Assembly (NCBI RefSeq): GCF_014645815.1
Contig: NZ_BMML01000026.1
Location: forward strand, 79,927-143,926
Length of the DNA: 64,000 bases
From: Streptomyces fuscichromogenes
GTDB lineage: Bacteria; Actinomycetota; Actinomycetes; Streptomycetales; Streptomycetaceae
Direction of reading: 5' to 3'
Of this stretch, positions 1-8,683 are shown one piece after another. The notes beneath the pieces are model-generated. The model was given only the letters and a program-made list of their open reading frames with translations. It was not told the DNA's origin and searched no databases. Both the position numbers and the translations under genes were made by a program. Position 1 is the stretch's first letter; every line of letters begins with the position of its first letter.

Positions 1-12
1 ACGGTGGACGTC

Positions 13-426
13 ATGACGGACGCTCATGACACCGACCTGAAGAAGGACCTCGCCGCCACCCTGCACGTGCGCAGGGACCTGGGGCCGGAGTACGAGTCGG
101 AACTGGTCGACTCCTTCCTGGAGAAGATCGACCAGCGGATCGACAACGCGGTGGAGCGCCGGCTGCGCCGGGGCCTGGCCGAGCAGCAGATGCAGGCGGC
201 CCGCGGGGCACGCAGGCCGAAGGGCTCCGACTCCTGGGGCGAGCGCTTCGGCTTCGGCATCGTGTCGCTGGTGCTGGCGATCCCGCTCTCGGCGATCAGC
301 GGCGCGTTCGGCGGCATGACGGGCGTGGTCGTCACCTGGGTCGGCATCGTCGGCGTCAACATGACCCAGGCCGTCCGCCTCAACCCCGGCCTGTTCCAGC
401 GGGGCGACCGCGGCCACGAGGACTGA
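13..426 (+). CDS. Small conserved actinobacterial membrane protein
   Basis: This 137-aa protein has a charged, mostly helical N-terminal half (about residues 1-70, rich in E, K and R) followed by two hydrophobic stretches near residues 80-98 and 102-118. It therefore looks like a cytoplasmic helical domain anchored by a C-terminal membrane hairpin. No catalytic motif is visible. I chose the ATG at 13 because GGTGG sits about five bases upstream; a GTG at 4 in the same frame is an alternative. The gene is close to the left edge, so upstream partners cannot be judged. The downstream SDR gene is convergent, 22 bases away. I recognise the type as a common Streptomyces hypothetical and assign no function. 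Confidence 0.75.
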   Translation: MTDAHDTDLKKDLAATLHVRRDLGPEYESELVDSFLEKIDQRIDNAVERRLRRGLAEQQMQAARGARRPKGSDSWGERFGFGIVSLVLAIPLSAISGAFGGMTGVVVTWVGIVGVNMTQAVRLNPGLFQRGDRGHED

Positions 427-448
427 CCCGGGGCCGGACCGGGCCGGG

Positions 449-1210
449 TCACACCTGCCGGGTCGGCTGGACGACGACCTGCCGCAGGTTGACGTGCCGG
501 GGACGGCTCGCCACGTAGGCGACCAGGTCGGCGAGGTCCTCGGCGGCCAGTGCGCCCATCCCCTCGAACATGCCCGCCACCTGCTCGCGCAGTTCCTCGC
601 CGTCGATGTGGGTGCCGAGTTCGGTGTCCGTCAGACCCGGCTCGACGTTGGTGACCCGCACGTCCCGCGGCCCGAACTCGGCGCGCAGGGCCTGCGAGAG
701 GAAGGTGACGGCGGCCTTGGTGGCGCCGTACACCGCGAAGGTCGGGAAGACGACGTGCGCGCCGATGGACGACACGTTGACGAGGTCGGCGCTGCGGCCC
801 TCGGCCGCGGCCGCCACCAGGTCCCCGGTGAAGGCCCGCAGCACCCGCAGCACACCCGTCACGTTGGTGTCGAGCATGCGCTGCCACTCGTCGATACGGC
901 CGTCGTCCACGGGGTTGGGCAGCATGACGCCGGCGTTGTTGACGACGAGGTCGACACTTCCGTAGGCCGCGTGCACGGCGTCGGCCGCGGCCCGCACGGA
1001 CGCGTCGTCGGTGACGTCGGCGACGACGGCGAGGGCCTCCCCGCCGTTCGCCCGGATCTTCGCCACCACCGTCTCCAGCCGGTCCGCGCGCCGGGCGAGC
1101 AGCGCCACCCGGGCGCCCGACCCGGCGAGCCGCAGGGCGACGGCCGCCCCGATCCCGCTGGCGGCGCCGGTGACGACGGCGGTACGGCCGGACAGGTTGT
1201 CGTACGACAT
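449..1210 (-). CDS. SDR-family NAD(P)-dependent oxidoreductase
   Basis: A classical short-chain dehydrogenase/reductase of 253 aa. The dinucleotide-binding motif TGAASGIG lies near residues 14-21, NNAG near 90, and the catalytic pair is in YGATKAA near residues 160-166, with an upstream Ser in VSS. The length fits the family. The ATG at 1210 is preferred over the more distal in-frame start because AGGGAG precedes it at good spacing. It is divergent from the XRE/MmyB-like regulator at 1357. That pairing of an SDR with such a regulator is common in Streptomyces and suggests the regulator controls it. The substrate is unknown. Confidence 0.9.
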   Translation of the reverse strand: MSYDNLSGRTAVVTGAASGIGAAVALRLAGSGARVALLARRADRLETVVAKIRANGGEALAVVADVTDDASVRAAADAVHAAYGSVDLVVNNAGVMLPNPVDDGRIDEWQRMLDTNVTGVLRVLRAFTGDLVAAAAEGRSADLVNVSSIGAHVVFPTFAVYGATKAAVTFLSQALRAEFGPRDVRVTNVEPGLTDTELGTHIDGEELREQVAGMFEGMGALAAEDLADLVAYVASRPRHVNLRQVVVQPTRQV

Positions 1211-1285
1211 GAGGTACTCCCTGGTGAGTGCCGCCGGGACCGCCCCGGTGGCGTGTCTCCACACTCGCCGGGACCGGGCGGCCTA

Positions 1286-1308
1286 CCCAGGGCTGGGCTT
1301 TTCCTGGG
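1286..1308. promoter_or_regulatory. Inverted repeat in divergent SDR/regulator promoter
   Basis: In the 146-base gap between the divergent SDR and XRE-regulator genes, CCCAGG (1286-1291) is mirrored by CCTGGG (1303-1308), and further CCAGG/CTGG half-sites follow to about 1326. Position and symmetry suggest an operator for the regulator encoded at 1357. The role is inferred. Confidence 0.4.
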
Positions 1309-1356
1309 TCTGGCAGAACCAGGCTGGGCGGGCACGACTCCCCTACGATCGAACCC

Positions 1357-2199
1357 ATGGACGGGGAACTCGGAGACTTCCTGCGCTCGCGCCGTGCCCG
1401 CATCCGGCCCGAGGAGGTGGGGCTGCCCTCGCACGGACGGCGCCGCGTGCCGGGCCTGCGCCGCGAGGAGGTGGCGCAGCTGGCGGGGGTCAGCGTCGAC
1501 TACTACATCCGCCTGGAGCAGGGTCGGGGTCCGAGCGTCTCGGACGCGGTGCTCGACGCCGTCGCCCGTGTGCTGCGCCTGGACGAGACCGAGCACGCCT
1601 ACCTGCTGACGGTGGCCCGCCCGCAGAAGAAGGGCAACACCGCGCGCCCGGCCCGCCCCCGCGTCCGCCCCGGCGTACAGCTGCTGCTGGACGGCATGGA
1701 GCGGACGCCCGCGTTCGTGCTGGGCCGCAGGATGGACGTGCTGGCCTGGAACGCGCTCGGCGACGCGGTGAACGGGTTCAGTGCCCTGGCCCCGGCCGAG
1801 CGGAACATCCCGCGCCAGGTCTTCCTCGACCCGGCCGCCCCGGGCTTCTACCCCGACTGGGCCGCCGTCGCCGCCCAGACCGTCGCCAACCTGCGCATCG
1901 ACGCGGGGCGCCACCCCGACGACCCCCGGATGGCCATGCTGATCGGCGAACTCTCGCTGAAGAGCGCGGACTTCCGCCGGCTGTGGGCGGACCACGAGGT
2001 CAAGGAGTGTGCGTACGGCACGAAGCGCATCCAGCACCCGGTGGCGGGCCTGCTCACCCTGCCCTACGAGACCCTCACGGTCCCGGCGGACCCGGACCAG
2101 ACGATCGTGGCGTACACCCCGGAACCGGGCTCGGAGACGGCGGAACGGCTCACATTGCTGGGCAGTTGGAAAGCGACGACGGCCGCAACCAACAATTGA
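1357..2199 (+). CDS. XRE-family regulator with MmyB-like ligand domain
   Basis: The N-terminal helix-turn-helix (about residues 5-70) has the family signature GLRREEVAQLAGVSVDYY, a run typical of the Streptomyces MmyB group. The remaining roughly 200 residues match the MmyB-like transcription regulator ligand-binding fold, with a conserved W-N-x-L segment near residue 120 and a later YGTKRIQHPVAG-type segment. At 280 aa it is full length. I chose the ATG at 1357 because the protein begins with the family's usual MDxELGDFLRSRR-type start. Fatty acid-like ligands have been seen in some homologues; the ligand here is unknown. It probably regulates the divergent SDR. Confidence 0.9.
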   Translation: MDGELGDFLRSRRARIRPEEVGLPSHGRRRVPGLRREEVAQLAGVSVDYYIRLEQGRGPSVSDAVLDAVARVLRLDETEHAYLLTVARPQKKGNTARPARPRVRPGVQLLLDGMERTPAFVLGRRMDVLAWNALGDAVNGFSALAPAERNIPRQVFLDPAAPGFYPDWAAVAAQTVANLRIDAGRHPDDPRMAMLIGELSLKSADFRRLWADHEVKECAYGTKRIQHPVAGLLTLPYETLTVPADPDQTIVAYTPEPGSETAERLTLLGSWKATTAATNN

Positions 2200-2578
2200 G
2201 CGACCACGACGGCGAGCAACCAGGTCCGCGAGAGCGGCGCCGGTTCAGGCGCAAAAAGGGGCGCGGGGACCGCCGCACCCCCGTTTTACCGAGGGGCGGG
2301 ACGACGGCGGTCCCCGCGAGGGACATGGACCGGGTCAGGGCCGGGTCTCACGTCCGGGCGTCCATGGAGGTCCGGGAGCCGCTCCGGAGGTCCTTGGACG
2401 TTCGGTGTCGGCCGGGGCGGGGAGCCGCTCCCGCCCTGCCGACACCCACTAATCTGCCGGACCCGTGTTAAGCGTGTGCTGCGTGCACGTGACACGCTCG
2501 TACCACTTCCGCGAAGTCCACCACTTGGATGGGAAACGGCAAGTTCCGCCGTGTCACGGGCCGTTCACCGGACGTTCG
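2200..2578. other. Intergenic gap, no gene seen
   Basis: The gap separates the 3' ends of the regulator and the cystathionine beta-synthase gene. It contains a short AAAAAGGGGCGCGGGGA segment (about 2254-2270) that recalls one arm of the dispersed repeat at 5.2 and 7.8 kb, and GC-rich imperfect dyads near 2350-2400 that may terminate transcription. No ORF with a ribosome binding site was found. Confidence 0.4.
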
Positions 2579-3970
2579 CTACTGCTTGCCGCCCTTGGCG
2601 AGAAACGCCAGCAGGTCCTGCCGGCTGATCACGCCGGTGGGCTTGCCCTCGACGAGGACGATCGCGGCGTCGGCCGAGCCCAGCACCGTCATCAGGTCCC
2701 CGACCGGTTCGCCGGAGCCGACCTGGGGCAGCGGGGCGCACATGTGCTTCTCCAGCGGGTCCTCCAGGGAGGCCCGCTTGTTGAACAGCGCGTCGAGCAG
2801 CTCGCGTTCGACGACCGAGCCGACGACCTCGGCGGCCATCACGTCCGGGTGGCCGGCGCCCGGCTTGACGACGGGCATCTGGGAGACGCCGTACTCGCGC
2901 AGCACCTCGATGGCCTGCCCGACGGTTTCGTCCGGGTGCATGTGGACGAGGGAGGGGATGGTGGCGCCGGCCTTGTCGCTGAGCACGTCGCCGACGCGGG
3001 CGCTCGGGCCCTCGTCCTCCAGGAAGCCGTAGTCGGCCATCCACTCGTCGTTGAAGATCTTGCTGAGGTAGCCGCGGCCGCTGTCCGGCAGGAGTACGAC
3101 GACCACGTCGTCCGGGCCGAGCCGCTCGGCCACCCGCAGGGCGGCCACGACCGCCATCCCGCAGGAGCCGCCGACGAGCAGTCCCTCCTCCTTCGCCAGC
3201 CGCCGGGTCATCTGGAAGGAGTCCTTGTCGGACACGGCGACGATCTCGTCGGCGACGGTCCGGTCGTAGGCGGTGGGCCAGAAGTCCTCGCCCACACCCT
3301 CGACGAGGTAGGGCCGCCCGGATCCGCCGGAGTACACGGACCCTTCCGGGTCGGCGCCGACGACCTGCACCCGGCCGTCACTGGCGTCCTTCAGGTAGCG
3401 CCCGGTGCCGGAGATGGTGCCGCCGGTGCCCACGCCGGCGACGAAATGGGTGATCTTCCCCTCCGTCTGCTCCCACAGCTCGGGGCCGGTCGAGTGATAG
3501 TGCGAAAGGGGGTTGTTGGGGTTGGAGTACTGGTCCGGCTTCCAGGCGCCGGGGGTCTCGCGGACCAGCCGGTCGGAGACGTTGTAGTACGAGTCCGGGT
3601 GCTCCGGGTCGACGGCGGTCGGGCAGACCACGACCTCGGCGCCGTACGCCCGCAGTACGTTGATCTTGTCGGTGCTCACCTTGTCGGGGCACACGAAGAT
3701 GCACTTGTACCCCTTCTGCTGGGCCACGATCGCCAGCCCCACGCCGGTGTTCCCGCTGGTCGGCTCCACGATCGTCCCGCCCGGCTGCAGCTCCCCGCTC
3801 TTCTCCGCGGCCTCGATCATCCGCAGCGCGATGCGGTCCTTCACGGACCCGCCCGGGTTGAAGTACTCGACCTTGGCGAGCACGGTGGCCTGGATGCCCT
3901 GGGTGACGCTGTTGAGTCTCACCAGCGGGGTGTTGCCGACGAGGCTGATCATCGAGTCGTGGAATCGCAC
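2579..3970 (-). CDS. cbs: Cystathionine beta-synthase with CBS domain pair
   Basis: A PLP-dependent enzyme that condenses serine and homocysteine to cystathionine. The PLP lysine lies in GGSVKDR near residue 44, the phosphate/substrate loop SGNTG near 75, and the glycine-rich GTGGTISGTG loop near 180. Residues from about 340 to 460 form two CBS domains, a C-terminal regulatory Bateman module. No N-terminal haem-binding extension is present, and 463 aa is the usual actinobacterial length. A cysteine synthase role is possible but the C-terminal CBS pair favours cystathionine beta-synthase. It is transcribed alone and is divergent from the SGNH hydrolase gene, sharing the gap 3971-4120. Confidence 0.92.
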   Translation of the reverse strand: MRFHDSMISLVGNTPLVRLNSVTQGIQATVLAKVEYFNPGGSVKDRIALRMIEAAEKSGELQPGGTIVEPTSGNTGVGLAIVAQQKGYKCIFVCPDKVSTDKINVLRAYGAEVVVCPTAVDPEHPDSYYNVSDRLVRETPGAWKPDQYSNPNNPLSHYHSTGPELWEQTEGKITHFVAGVGTGGTISGTGRYLKDASDGRVQVVGADPEGSVYSGGSGRPYLVEGVGEDFWPTAYDRTVADEIVAVSDKDSFQMTRRLAKEEGLLVGGSCGMAVVAALRVAERLGPDDVVVVLLPDSGRGYLSKIFNDEWMADYGFLEDEGPSARVGDVLSDKAGATIPSLVHMHPDETVGQAIEVLREYGVSQMPVVKPGAGHPDVMAAEVVGSVVERELLDALFNKRASLEDPLEKHMCAPLPQVGSGEPVGDLMTVLGSADAAIVLVEGKPTGVISRQDLLAFLAKGGKQ

Positions 3971-4120
3971 CGTTGTCTCCGGTTGCTTGCAAAAGGTGTG
4001 GTCCTAGTGGTGACGCCAGCCTAAGGCCCCGCTTCCGAGGTTCACTCCCCGTTGAGATTGACGCACGGGCTGTACGGGGCAAGGAGTGGGTGAGCGGCAA
4101 CGAGGAGGTGGCGGCGACGC

Positions 4121-5191
4121 ATGACGAACATGTCGAGGGCGCGGGTGGCCCGGCGGATCGCGGCCGGGGCGGCGTACGGCGGCGGCGGGGTCGGGCTGGT
4201 CGGCGCGGCCGCCGTGGGCCTGGTGCTGGCCGAGGTGCGGATGGCCAGGACGGCGGTGCACAACGGCAACAGCGGCGGCCGGGTGCCGGTGGCGGACGGC
4301 CGTTACGGCGACGGCTACGGCGCGTCCGCCTCCGCCGCTGGTGAGCCGCCGCTGCGCCTGACGATGCTCGGTGACTCCACGGCGGCCGGCCAGGGCGTGC
4401 ACCGCGCCGCCCAGACACCGGGCGCGCTGCTGGCGTCCGGCCTCGCCGCGGTCGCGGAACGCCCGGTGGAGTTCCGCAACGTGGCCCTCCCGGGCGCCCA
4501 GTCCGACGACCTGGACCGCCAGGTCGCCCTGGTGCTGGGCACGGCCGCGCCGGTCCCCGACGTCTGCGTGATCATGGTCGGCGCCAACGACGTCACCCGC
4601 CGGATGCCGCCGACCCGTTCGGTGCGTCACCTCTCGGCGGCCGTCCGCCGCCTGCGCACGGCGGGCGCCGAGGTCGTCGTCGGCACCTGTCCCGACCTCG
4701 GCACGATCGAGCCGGTACGGCAGCCGTTGCGCTGGCTGGCCCGGCGGGCGTCCCGGCAGCTGGCGGCGGCCCAGACGATCGGGACGGTGGAACAGGGCGG
4801 CCGCACGGTGTCGCTGGGCGACCTGCTGGGCCCCGAGTTCGCCGCGAACCCGCGCGAGCTGTTCGGCCCCGACAACTACCACCCCTCGGCCGAGGGCTAT
4901 GCCACGGCGGCCATGGCGGTCCTTCCCACGGTCTGCGCGGCCCTCGGTCTGTGGCCGGCGGAGGAGGAACGCCCCGACGTCACCCGTCGCGAGGGCTTCC
5001 TGCCGGTCGCCCGAGCGGCGGCGGAGGCGGCGGCCGAGCCCGGCACGGAGGTCACGGCGGCGATGCCGACGGGTCCGCGGGGGCCGTGGGCCCTGCTGAA
5101 ACGCCGCCGGCGCCAGCACGTGGAACCGCCCACCCTCCCAGCCGACCCGGCTTCCGAGGAGGCGAGGTCGAGGGCCGGCACGACCGAGTAG
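4121..5191 (+). CDS. SGNH/GDSL-family hydrolase, membrane anchored
   Basis: A 356-aa protein with an N-terminal hydrophobic segment (about residues 14-38) acting as a signal anchor. The SGNH esterase core follows: block I GDSTAAGQG with the nucleophile near Ser86, block II with the conserved Gly/Asn near residues 120-126, block III GANDVT near 152, and block V DNYHPSAEG near 250 carrying the catalytic His. The C-terminal about 70 residues are acidic and Arg/Pro rich. The likely activity is extracytoplasmic ester hydrolysis; the substrate is unknown. A GAGGAGG stretch lies upstream; ATG at 4130 is an alternative start. Confidence 0.85.
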   Translation: MTNMSRARVARRIAAGAAYGGGGVGLVGAAAVGLVLAEVRMARTAVHNGNSGGRVPVADGRYGDGYGASASAAGEPPLRLTMLGDSTAAGQGVHRAAQTPGALLASGLAAVAERPVEFRNVALPGAQSDDLDRQVALVLGTAAPVPDVCVIMVGANDVTRRMPPTRSVRHLSAAVRRLRTAGAEVVVGTCPDLGTIEPVRQPLRWLARRASRQLAAAQTIGTVEQGGRTVSLGDLLGPEFAANPRELFGPDNYHPSAEGYATAAMAVLPTVCAALGLWPAEEERPDVTRREGFLPVARAAAEAAAEPGTEVTAAMPTGPRGPWALLKRRRRQHVEPPTLPADPASEEARSRAGTTE

Positions 5192-5230
5192 GGAGACGGT
5201 GAGCTGGGCACGGCCGGGGCCAGGAGGTCC

Positions 5231-5286
5231 GTGCGGGTGCGTGGGGGCTGATCGCGCAGTTCCCCGCGCCCCTTACGGGGCGCTTC
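5231..5286. repeat. Dispersed intergenic repeat, copy 1
   Basis: The sequence GTGCGGGTGCGTGGGGGCTG then GCGCAGTTCCCCGCGCCCC is shared with the element at 7799-7852. It carries the short dyad GCGCCCC-TTAC-GGGGCGC at its end. It lies between the SGNH hydrolase and thiolase genes. This type of GC-rich intergenic repeat is abundant in Streptomyces genomes; no function is established. Confidence 0.65.
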
Positions 5287-5503
5287 ACAGCCACCCAGCT
5301 GCGGGCAGGCGTGCCGCAGGGCGGCACGGGTGGGCGCAGCGGCACCCCGCAAGCGCCGGTGAGCGTCCTCACCCCCGGCGCCCCGAAAAGCAAGCGCTTA
5401 GAAAGTGCGGTCAGTGTCACACCCCGACACCGGTGACCGATGACATACGTACAGGTAACTTCCGAAGCGGCCCTGCCAACCTTCGTACGCCAATGGAGCC
5501 GTG

Positions 5504-6724
5504 ATGCCCGAAGCCGTCATCGTCTCGACCGCCCGTTCCCCGATCGGCCGCGCCGTCAAGGGCTCCCTGAAGGACCTGCGCCCCGACGACCTCACCGCCA
5601 CGATCATCCAGGCCGCCCTCGCCAAGGTCCCCGAGCTGGACCCGAGGGACATCGACGACCTGATGCTCGGCTGCGGCCTGCCCGGCGGCGAGCAGGGCTA
5701 CAACCTCGGCCGGATCGTCGCCGTGCAGATGGGCATGGACCACCTGCCCGGCACCACGATCACCCGGTACTGTTCCTCGTCCCTGCAGACCAGCCGGATG
5801 GCCCTGCACGCCATCAAGGCCGGCGAGGGCGACGTCTTCATCTCGGCCGGTGTCGAGATGGTCTCCCGCTACGCCAAGGGCAGCTCGGACGGCCTCCCGG
5901 GCACCACCAACCCGCTCTTCGACGAGGCCCAGGCCCGCACCGCCGCCACCGCCGCGTCCGAGGGCTCGACCTGGCACGACCCGCGCGAGGACGGCCTGCT
6001 CCCCGACCCGTACATCGCGATGGGCCAGACCGCGGAGAACCTGGCCCGCATCAAGGGCGTCACCCGCCAGGACATGGACGAGTTCGGCGTCCGCTCGCAG
6101 AACCTCGCCGAGGAAGCCATCAAGAACGGCTTCTGGGAGCGCGAGATCACCCCGGTCACCCTCCCCGACGGCACGGTCGTCAGCAAGGACGACGGCCCGC
6201 GCGCCGGCGTCACCCTGGAGGGCGTCGCCGGTCTGAAGCCGGTCTTCCGCCCCGACGGCCTGGTCACCGCAGGCAACTGCTGCCCGCTGAACGACGGCGC
6301 CGCCGCGGTCGTCGTCATGAGCGACACCAAGGCCCGCGAACTCGGCCTCACCCCGCTCGCCCGCATCGTGTCGACGGGCGTCACCGGTCTCTCCCCCGAG
6401 ATCATGGGCCTCGGCCCGGTGGAGGCGAGCAAGCAGGCCCTGGGCCGCGCCGGCCTCACCATCGACGACATCGACCTGGTCGAGATCAACGAGGCGTTCG
6501 CCGCCCAGGTGATCCCCTCCTACCGCGACCTGGGCATCCCGCTGGAGAAGCTGAACGTGAACGGCGGCGCCATCGCCGTCGGCCACCCCTTCGGCATGAC
6601 CGGCGCCCGCATCACCGGCACGCTCATCAACTCCCTCCAGTTCCACGACAAACAGTTCGGCCTGGAGACGATGTGCGTCGGCGGCGGCCAGGGCATGGCG
6701 ATGGTCATCGAGCGCCTCAGCTGA
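5504..6724 (+). CDS. Acetyl-CoA acetyltransferase (thiolase)
   Basis: A 406-aa type II thiolase catalysing reversible acyl transfer between acyl-CoA and acetyl-CoA. The acyl-accepting Cys90 lies in TRYCSSSLQ. NEAFAAQ and the GHPFGMTGAR block (catalytic His) are in the C-terminal half, and the second catalytic Cys is in CVGGGQGMAM close to the end. The ATG at 5504 directly follows an in-frame GTG and has GGAG upstream; the protein begins MPEAVIVSTARSPIGRA as usual. The gene stands alone and is followed by a strong terminator. It may act in beta-oxidation or in acetoacetyl-CoA formation; the sequence does not decide. Confidence 0.93.
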   Translation: MPEAVIVSTARSPIGRAVKGSLKDLRPDDLTATIIQAALAKVPELDPRDIDDLMLGCGLPGGEQGYNLGRIVAVQMGMDHLPGTTITRYCSSSLQTSRMALHAIKAGEGDVFISAGVEMVSRYAKGSSDGLPGTTNPLFDEAQARTAATAASEGSTWHDPREDGLLPDPYIAMGQTAENLARIKGVTRQDMDEFGVRSQNLAEEAIKNGFWEREITPVTLPDGTVVSKDDGPRAGVTLEGVAGLKPVFRPDGLVTAGNCCPLNDGAAAVVVMSDTKARELGLTPLARIVSTGVTGLSPEIMGLGPVEASKQALGRAGLTIDDIDLVEINEAFAAQVIPSYRDLGIPLEKLNVNGGAIAVGHPFGMTGARITGTLINSLQFHDKQFGLETMCVGGGQGMAMVIERLS

Positions 6725-6762
6725 ACCTCTGAGTGACCGTCACGGAACCCACCGTGACACCA

Positions 6763-6799
6763 CGGCCCGGTGTTCGAGAAAACCCCGAACACCGGGCCG
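6763..6799 (+). terminator. Intrinsic terminator after thiolase gene
   Basis: A perfect 14-bp stem (6763-6776 with 6786-6799) around a 9-base loop lies 39 bases after the thiolase stop. It is preceded by a smaller GTCACGG/CCGTGAC hairpin (6739-6758). Only a short T-containing stretch follows, typical of Streptomyces terminators. Confidence 0.8.
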
Positions 6800-6928
6800 A
6801 TTTGTGATCCAATCTCCCCCAGGATGTGACCTATCTCCCTCCGTGGAGGTATCGCCGCAGGTCAGAGCCGCCGTCCCGGTAAACCCCAGGGTCAAAGTCC
6901 TGTCCTTTTCGTGACGTTACGCACTGAC

Positions 6929-6953
6929 AGCTTGATAGTCCACCCTTCAAGCT
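6929..6953. promoter_or_regulatory. Inverted repeat upstream of the 6997 gene
   Basis: AGCTTGA (6929-6935) is mirrored by TCAAGCT (6947-6953), with the start codon 44 bases downstream. It could be an operator or a leader hairpin. No regulator is adjacent. Confidence 0.35.
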
Positions 6954-6996
6954 GATGTAGGAAGTCGGGGGTCGACTTTGAACCGGGAGTACGTCA

Positions 6997-7779
6997 GTGA
7001 GCGCCATGCCGATCGCCTTGCTGCTCACCACGGCCGCCACGGGCGCCGTGGGCGTCGCTGTCCTGCGCACCGTTCTGAAGCTGCGCCGTCAGGTCGCCGA
7101 GCTGCACACCCAGCTCGCCCAGAACCAGGCCGCGACGATGCGCGCGCTCCTGCCGGCGGCCCGCAGCCACGCGGCCGCCGAGGAGATACGCGCCGCCGTG
7201 GCGGAGGCACTGGCCGAGGAGCGGGAGCGGGAGCTGGCCGAGGCGCGCGCCTTCTGGGCCGCGCAGGAGGCGCGTGACGCCTCCGACGCGCCGTCGCTGC
7301 TGGGGCTGGCGGACGGCGAGCCGTTCCTGCCCCGGCAGACGGACTTCGTGGGTCTGGAGCCGGTCGCCGAGCCGGCGGCGGAGACCGACGAGTTCACCGG
7401 GGAGTCCCCGGAACTGGCCGCGGCCCGCCGACGCCACCCGTCCCACCCGGACTTCGTGCCGGTGCAGTCGCCGGTGGTGAACGACCACGAGCGCACGGTC
7501 GCGACGCTGGAGCAGCTGGCCGAGTCGCAGGTCGAGCTCTCCGACGTCCGTCCCGGCCCGCTGGGCACGCTGGACGTCTACGTCTTCGCCGACGGCACGA
7601 CCCTGTGCATGACGCCGGGGCACCGGGAGACCGCGGAACGGCTGGCCGCCGCCCTGGGCGCCGGTGAGACGCCGTACCTGCTGGGCGGGTCGGGCATCTC
7701 CGGCGCGTACACGCTGACGTTCGCGTGCGGCGAGGAGAACGTGTACATCCTGGCGGACCGGGTCATAGCGTCGCTCTGA
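6997..7779 (+). CDS. Membrane-anchored conserved protein, unknown function
   Basis: A 260-aa protein with an N-terminal transmembrane segment (about residues 3-24) and an adjoining coiled-coil-like helix rich in Q, E and R (about 28-95). A C-terminal globular region (about 150-260) contains segments such as VYVFADGTTLCMTPG and a terminal NVYILADRVIASL. GTG at 6997 is preferred to ATG at 7006 because GGGAG lies seven bases upstream. No catalytic motif is recognised. The gene is monocistronic, between a terminator and an inverted repeat element. Confidence 0.8.
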   Translation: MSAMPIALLLTTAATGAVGVAVLRTVLKLRRQVAELHTQLAQNQAATMRALLPAARSHAAAEEIRAAVAEALAEERERELAEARAFWAAQEARDASDAPSLLGLADGEPFLPRQTDFVGLEPVAEPAAETDEFTGESPELAAARRRHPSHPDFVPVQSPVVNDHERTVATLEQLAESQVELSDVRPGPLGTLDVYVFADGTTLCMTPGHRETAERLAAALGAGETPYLLGGSGISGAYTLTFACGEENVYILADRVIASL

Positions 7780-7798
7780 GGCGGCGATGCGTGGTCGG

Positions 7799-7908
7799 GT
7801 GCGGGTGCGTGGGGGCTGGTCGCGCAGTTCCCCGCGCCCCTTGCGGGGCGCTCATCGAGGCGCCCCTTCTTTATGCTTTCAGGGGCGCGGGGAACTGCGC
7901 GACCGGCC
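7799..7908. repeat. Dispersed repeat copies 2 and 3 forming a long inverted repeat
   Basis: Copy 2 (7799-7852) matches the element at 5231. An inverted third copy follows, so that 7818-7841 and 7881-7904 are perfect 24-bp complements around a 39-base loop. It lies between convergent genes (7779 and 7937) and could act as a two-way terminator. Confidence 0.75.
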
Positions 7909-7936
7909 ACGACGGTGCCGCACCCGCCGACGCTCC

Positions 7937-8248
7937 TCAGACACCCGCCCTCTTCTGCGCCTCCTCCACCAAGCGCACCGCATCCCCCACCTCGGCGTCG
8001 TTCTTCAGCACCACCGCCAGATCGTTCCCGGCCACCGTGATCTGGTCGGCGACCGCGAACATCCCGGCGTCCGGCATCTCGCGGCTCGCCGCACCCGGCT
8101 CCTCCACCGCCTGCGACCAGCGGGCCAACTCCCTTGCCAGGCCCAGCGCCTCCGCGGCGGCGCCCCGCTGCAACCGGCTCTGCGGCGCCGCCCTCAGCTT
8201 GTCGGCGAAGTGCTCCACGGCACGGGTCAGAGGCGTCGTATCAACCAC
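7937..8248 (-). CDS. Small conserved helical protein
   Basis: A 103-aa protein, predicted all-helical and Ala/Glu rich, with no Cys and no membrane segment. I place the start at the GTG at 8248, giving VVDTTPLTRAVEHFADKLR. The longer in-frame ORF to 8317 has an unlikely Arg-rich N-terminus. The composition and length resemble widespread Streptomyces hypothetical proteins. It is convergent with the gene at 6997 across the long inverted repeat. Function is unknown. Confidence 0.7.
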   Translation of the reverse strand: MVDTTPLTRAVEHFADKLRAAPQSRLQRGAAAEALGLARELARWSQAVEEPGAASREMPDAGMFAVADQITVAGNDLAVVLKNDAEVGDAVRLVEEAQKRAGV

Positions 8249-8366
8249 GCCGTGAGCGTAACGCCTGCCACGGGCTGTCCTGTCACGACTGTTGCCAACA
8301 CGCCAACACTCAGGCACCGTGACGTGAAGGACCGGCTACAACCCCCTTTGCGCACCGGAGGCGCCG

Positions 8367-8597
8367 ATGTCCCAAGTCTTCTCCATGGAGACCCATCGCA
8401 ACCTGCTCGCCCGCATCCCCCACTGCACCGGTCGTGAAGTGTCCGACTGGCTGCGTACCGTCGACGAAGGCCCGTCCCTCTTCTGTTTCGAGGAGAAGGT
8501 CAGCTGGCTCCGCCACGAGCACAACCTCGCGTACGGCCACGCGAAGGCGTTGATCCATGAGTACGACCTGAGGAGGGCCGCGCGCAAACTTCTCTAG
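8367..8597 (+). CDS. DUF4287-type small protein
   Basis: A 76-aa protein that looks like a stand-alone DUF4287 domain: it begins MSQVFSMETHRNLLARIP and holds the conserved stretch SWLRHEHNLAYGHAKALIHEY near the C-terminus. A GGAGG ribosome site lies about five bases before the ATG. It is terminated by the strong hairpin at 8622, shared with the convergent Bax-inhibitor gene. The biochemical function of the family is not established. Confidence 0.85.
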   Translation: MSQVFSMETHRNLLARIPHCTGREVSDWLRTVDEGPSLFCFEEKVSWLRHEHNLAYGHAKALIHEYDLRRAARKLL

Positions 8598-8621
8598 GCG
8601 CGCACGCACACACAGACGGCG

Positions 8622-8653
8622 AAGGGCCCCGGGGCGACGGCCCCGGGGCCCTT
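8622..8653. terminator. Bidirectional terminator
   Basis: A perfect 13-bp stem AAGGGCCCCGGGG (8622-8634) pairs with 8641-8653 across a six-base loop. It lies between the convergent genes ending at 8597 and 8684 and can serve both. Confidence 0.85.
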
Positions 8654-8683
8654 GTCGGCTCGGACTCTTCTCCGGCCTGGCGG

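Noticed and set aside
24..1403. Long minus-strand ORF overlapping the SDR and the membrane protein genes
   Set aside because: It is an out-of-frame shadow with Arg/Pro/Gly-rich composition and covers real genes on both strands.
2254..2270. Third site of the dispersed repeat
   Set aside because: Only about 14 bases match one arm; too short to call a copy.
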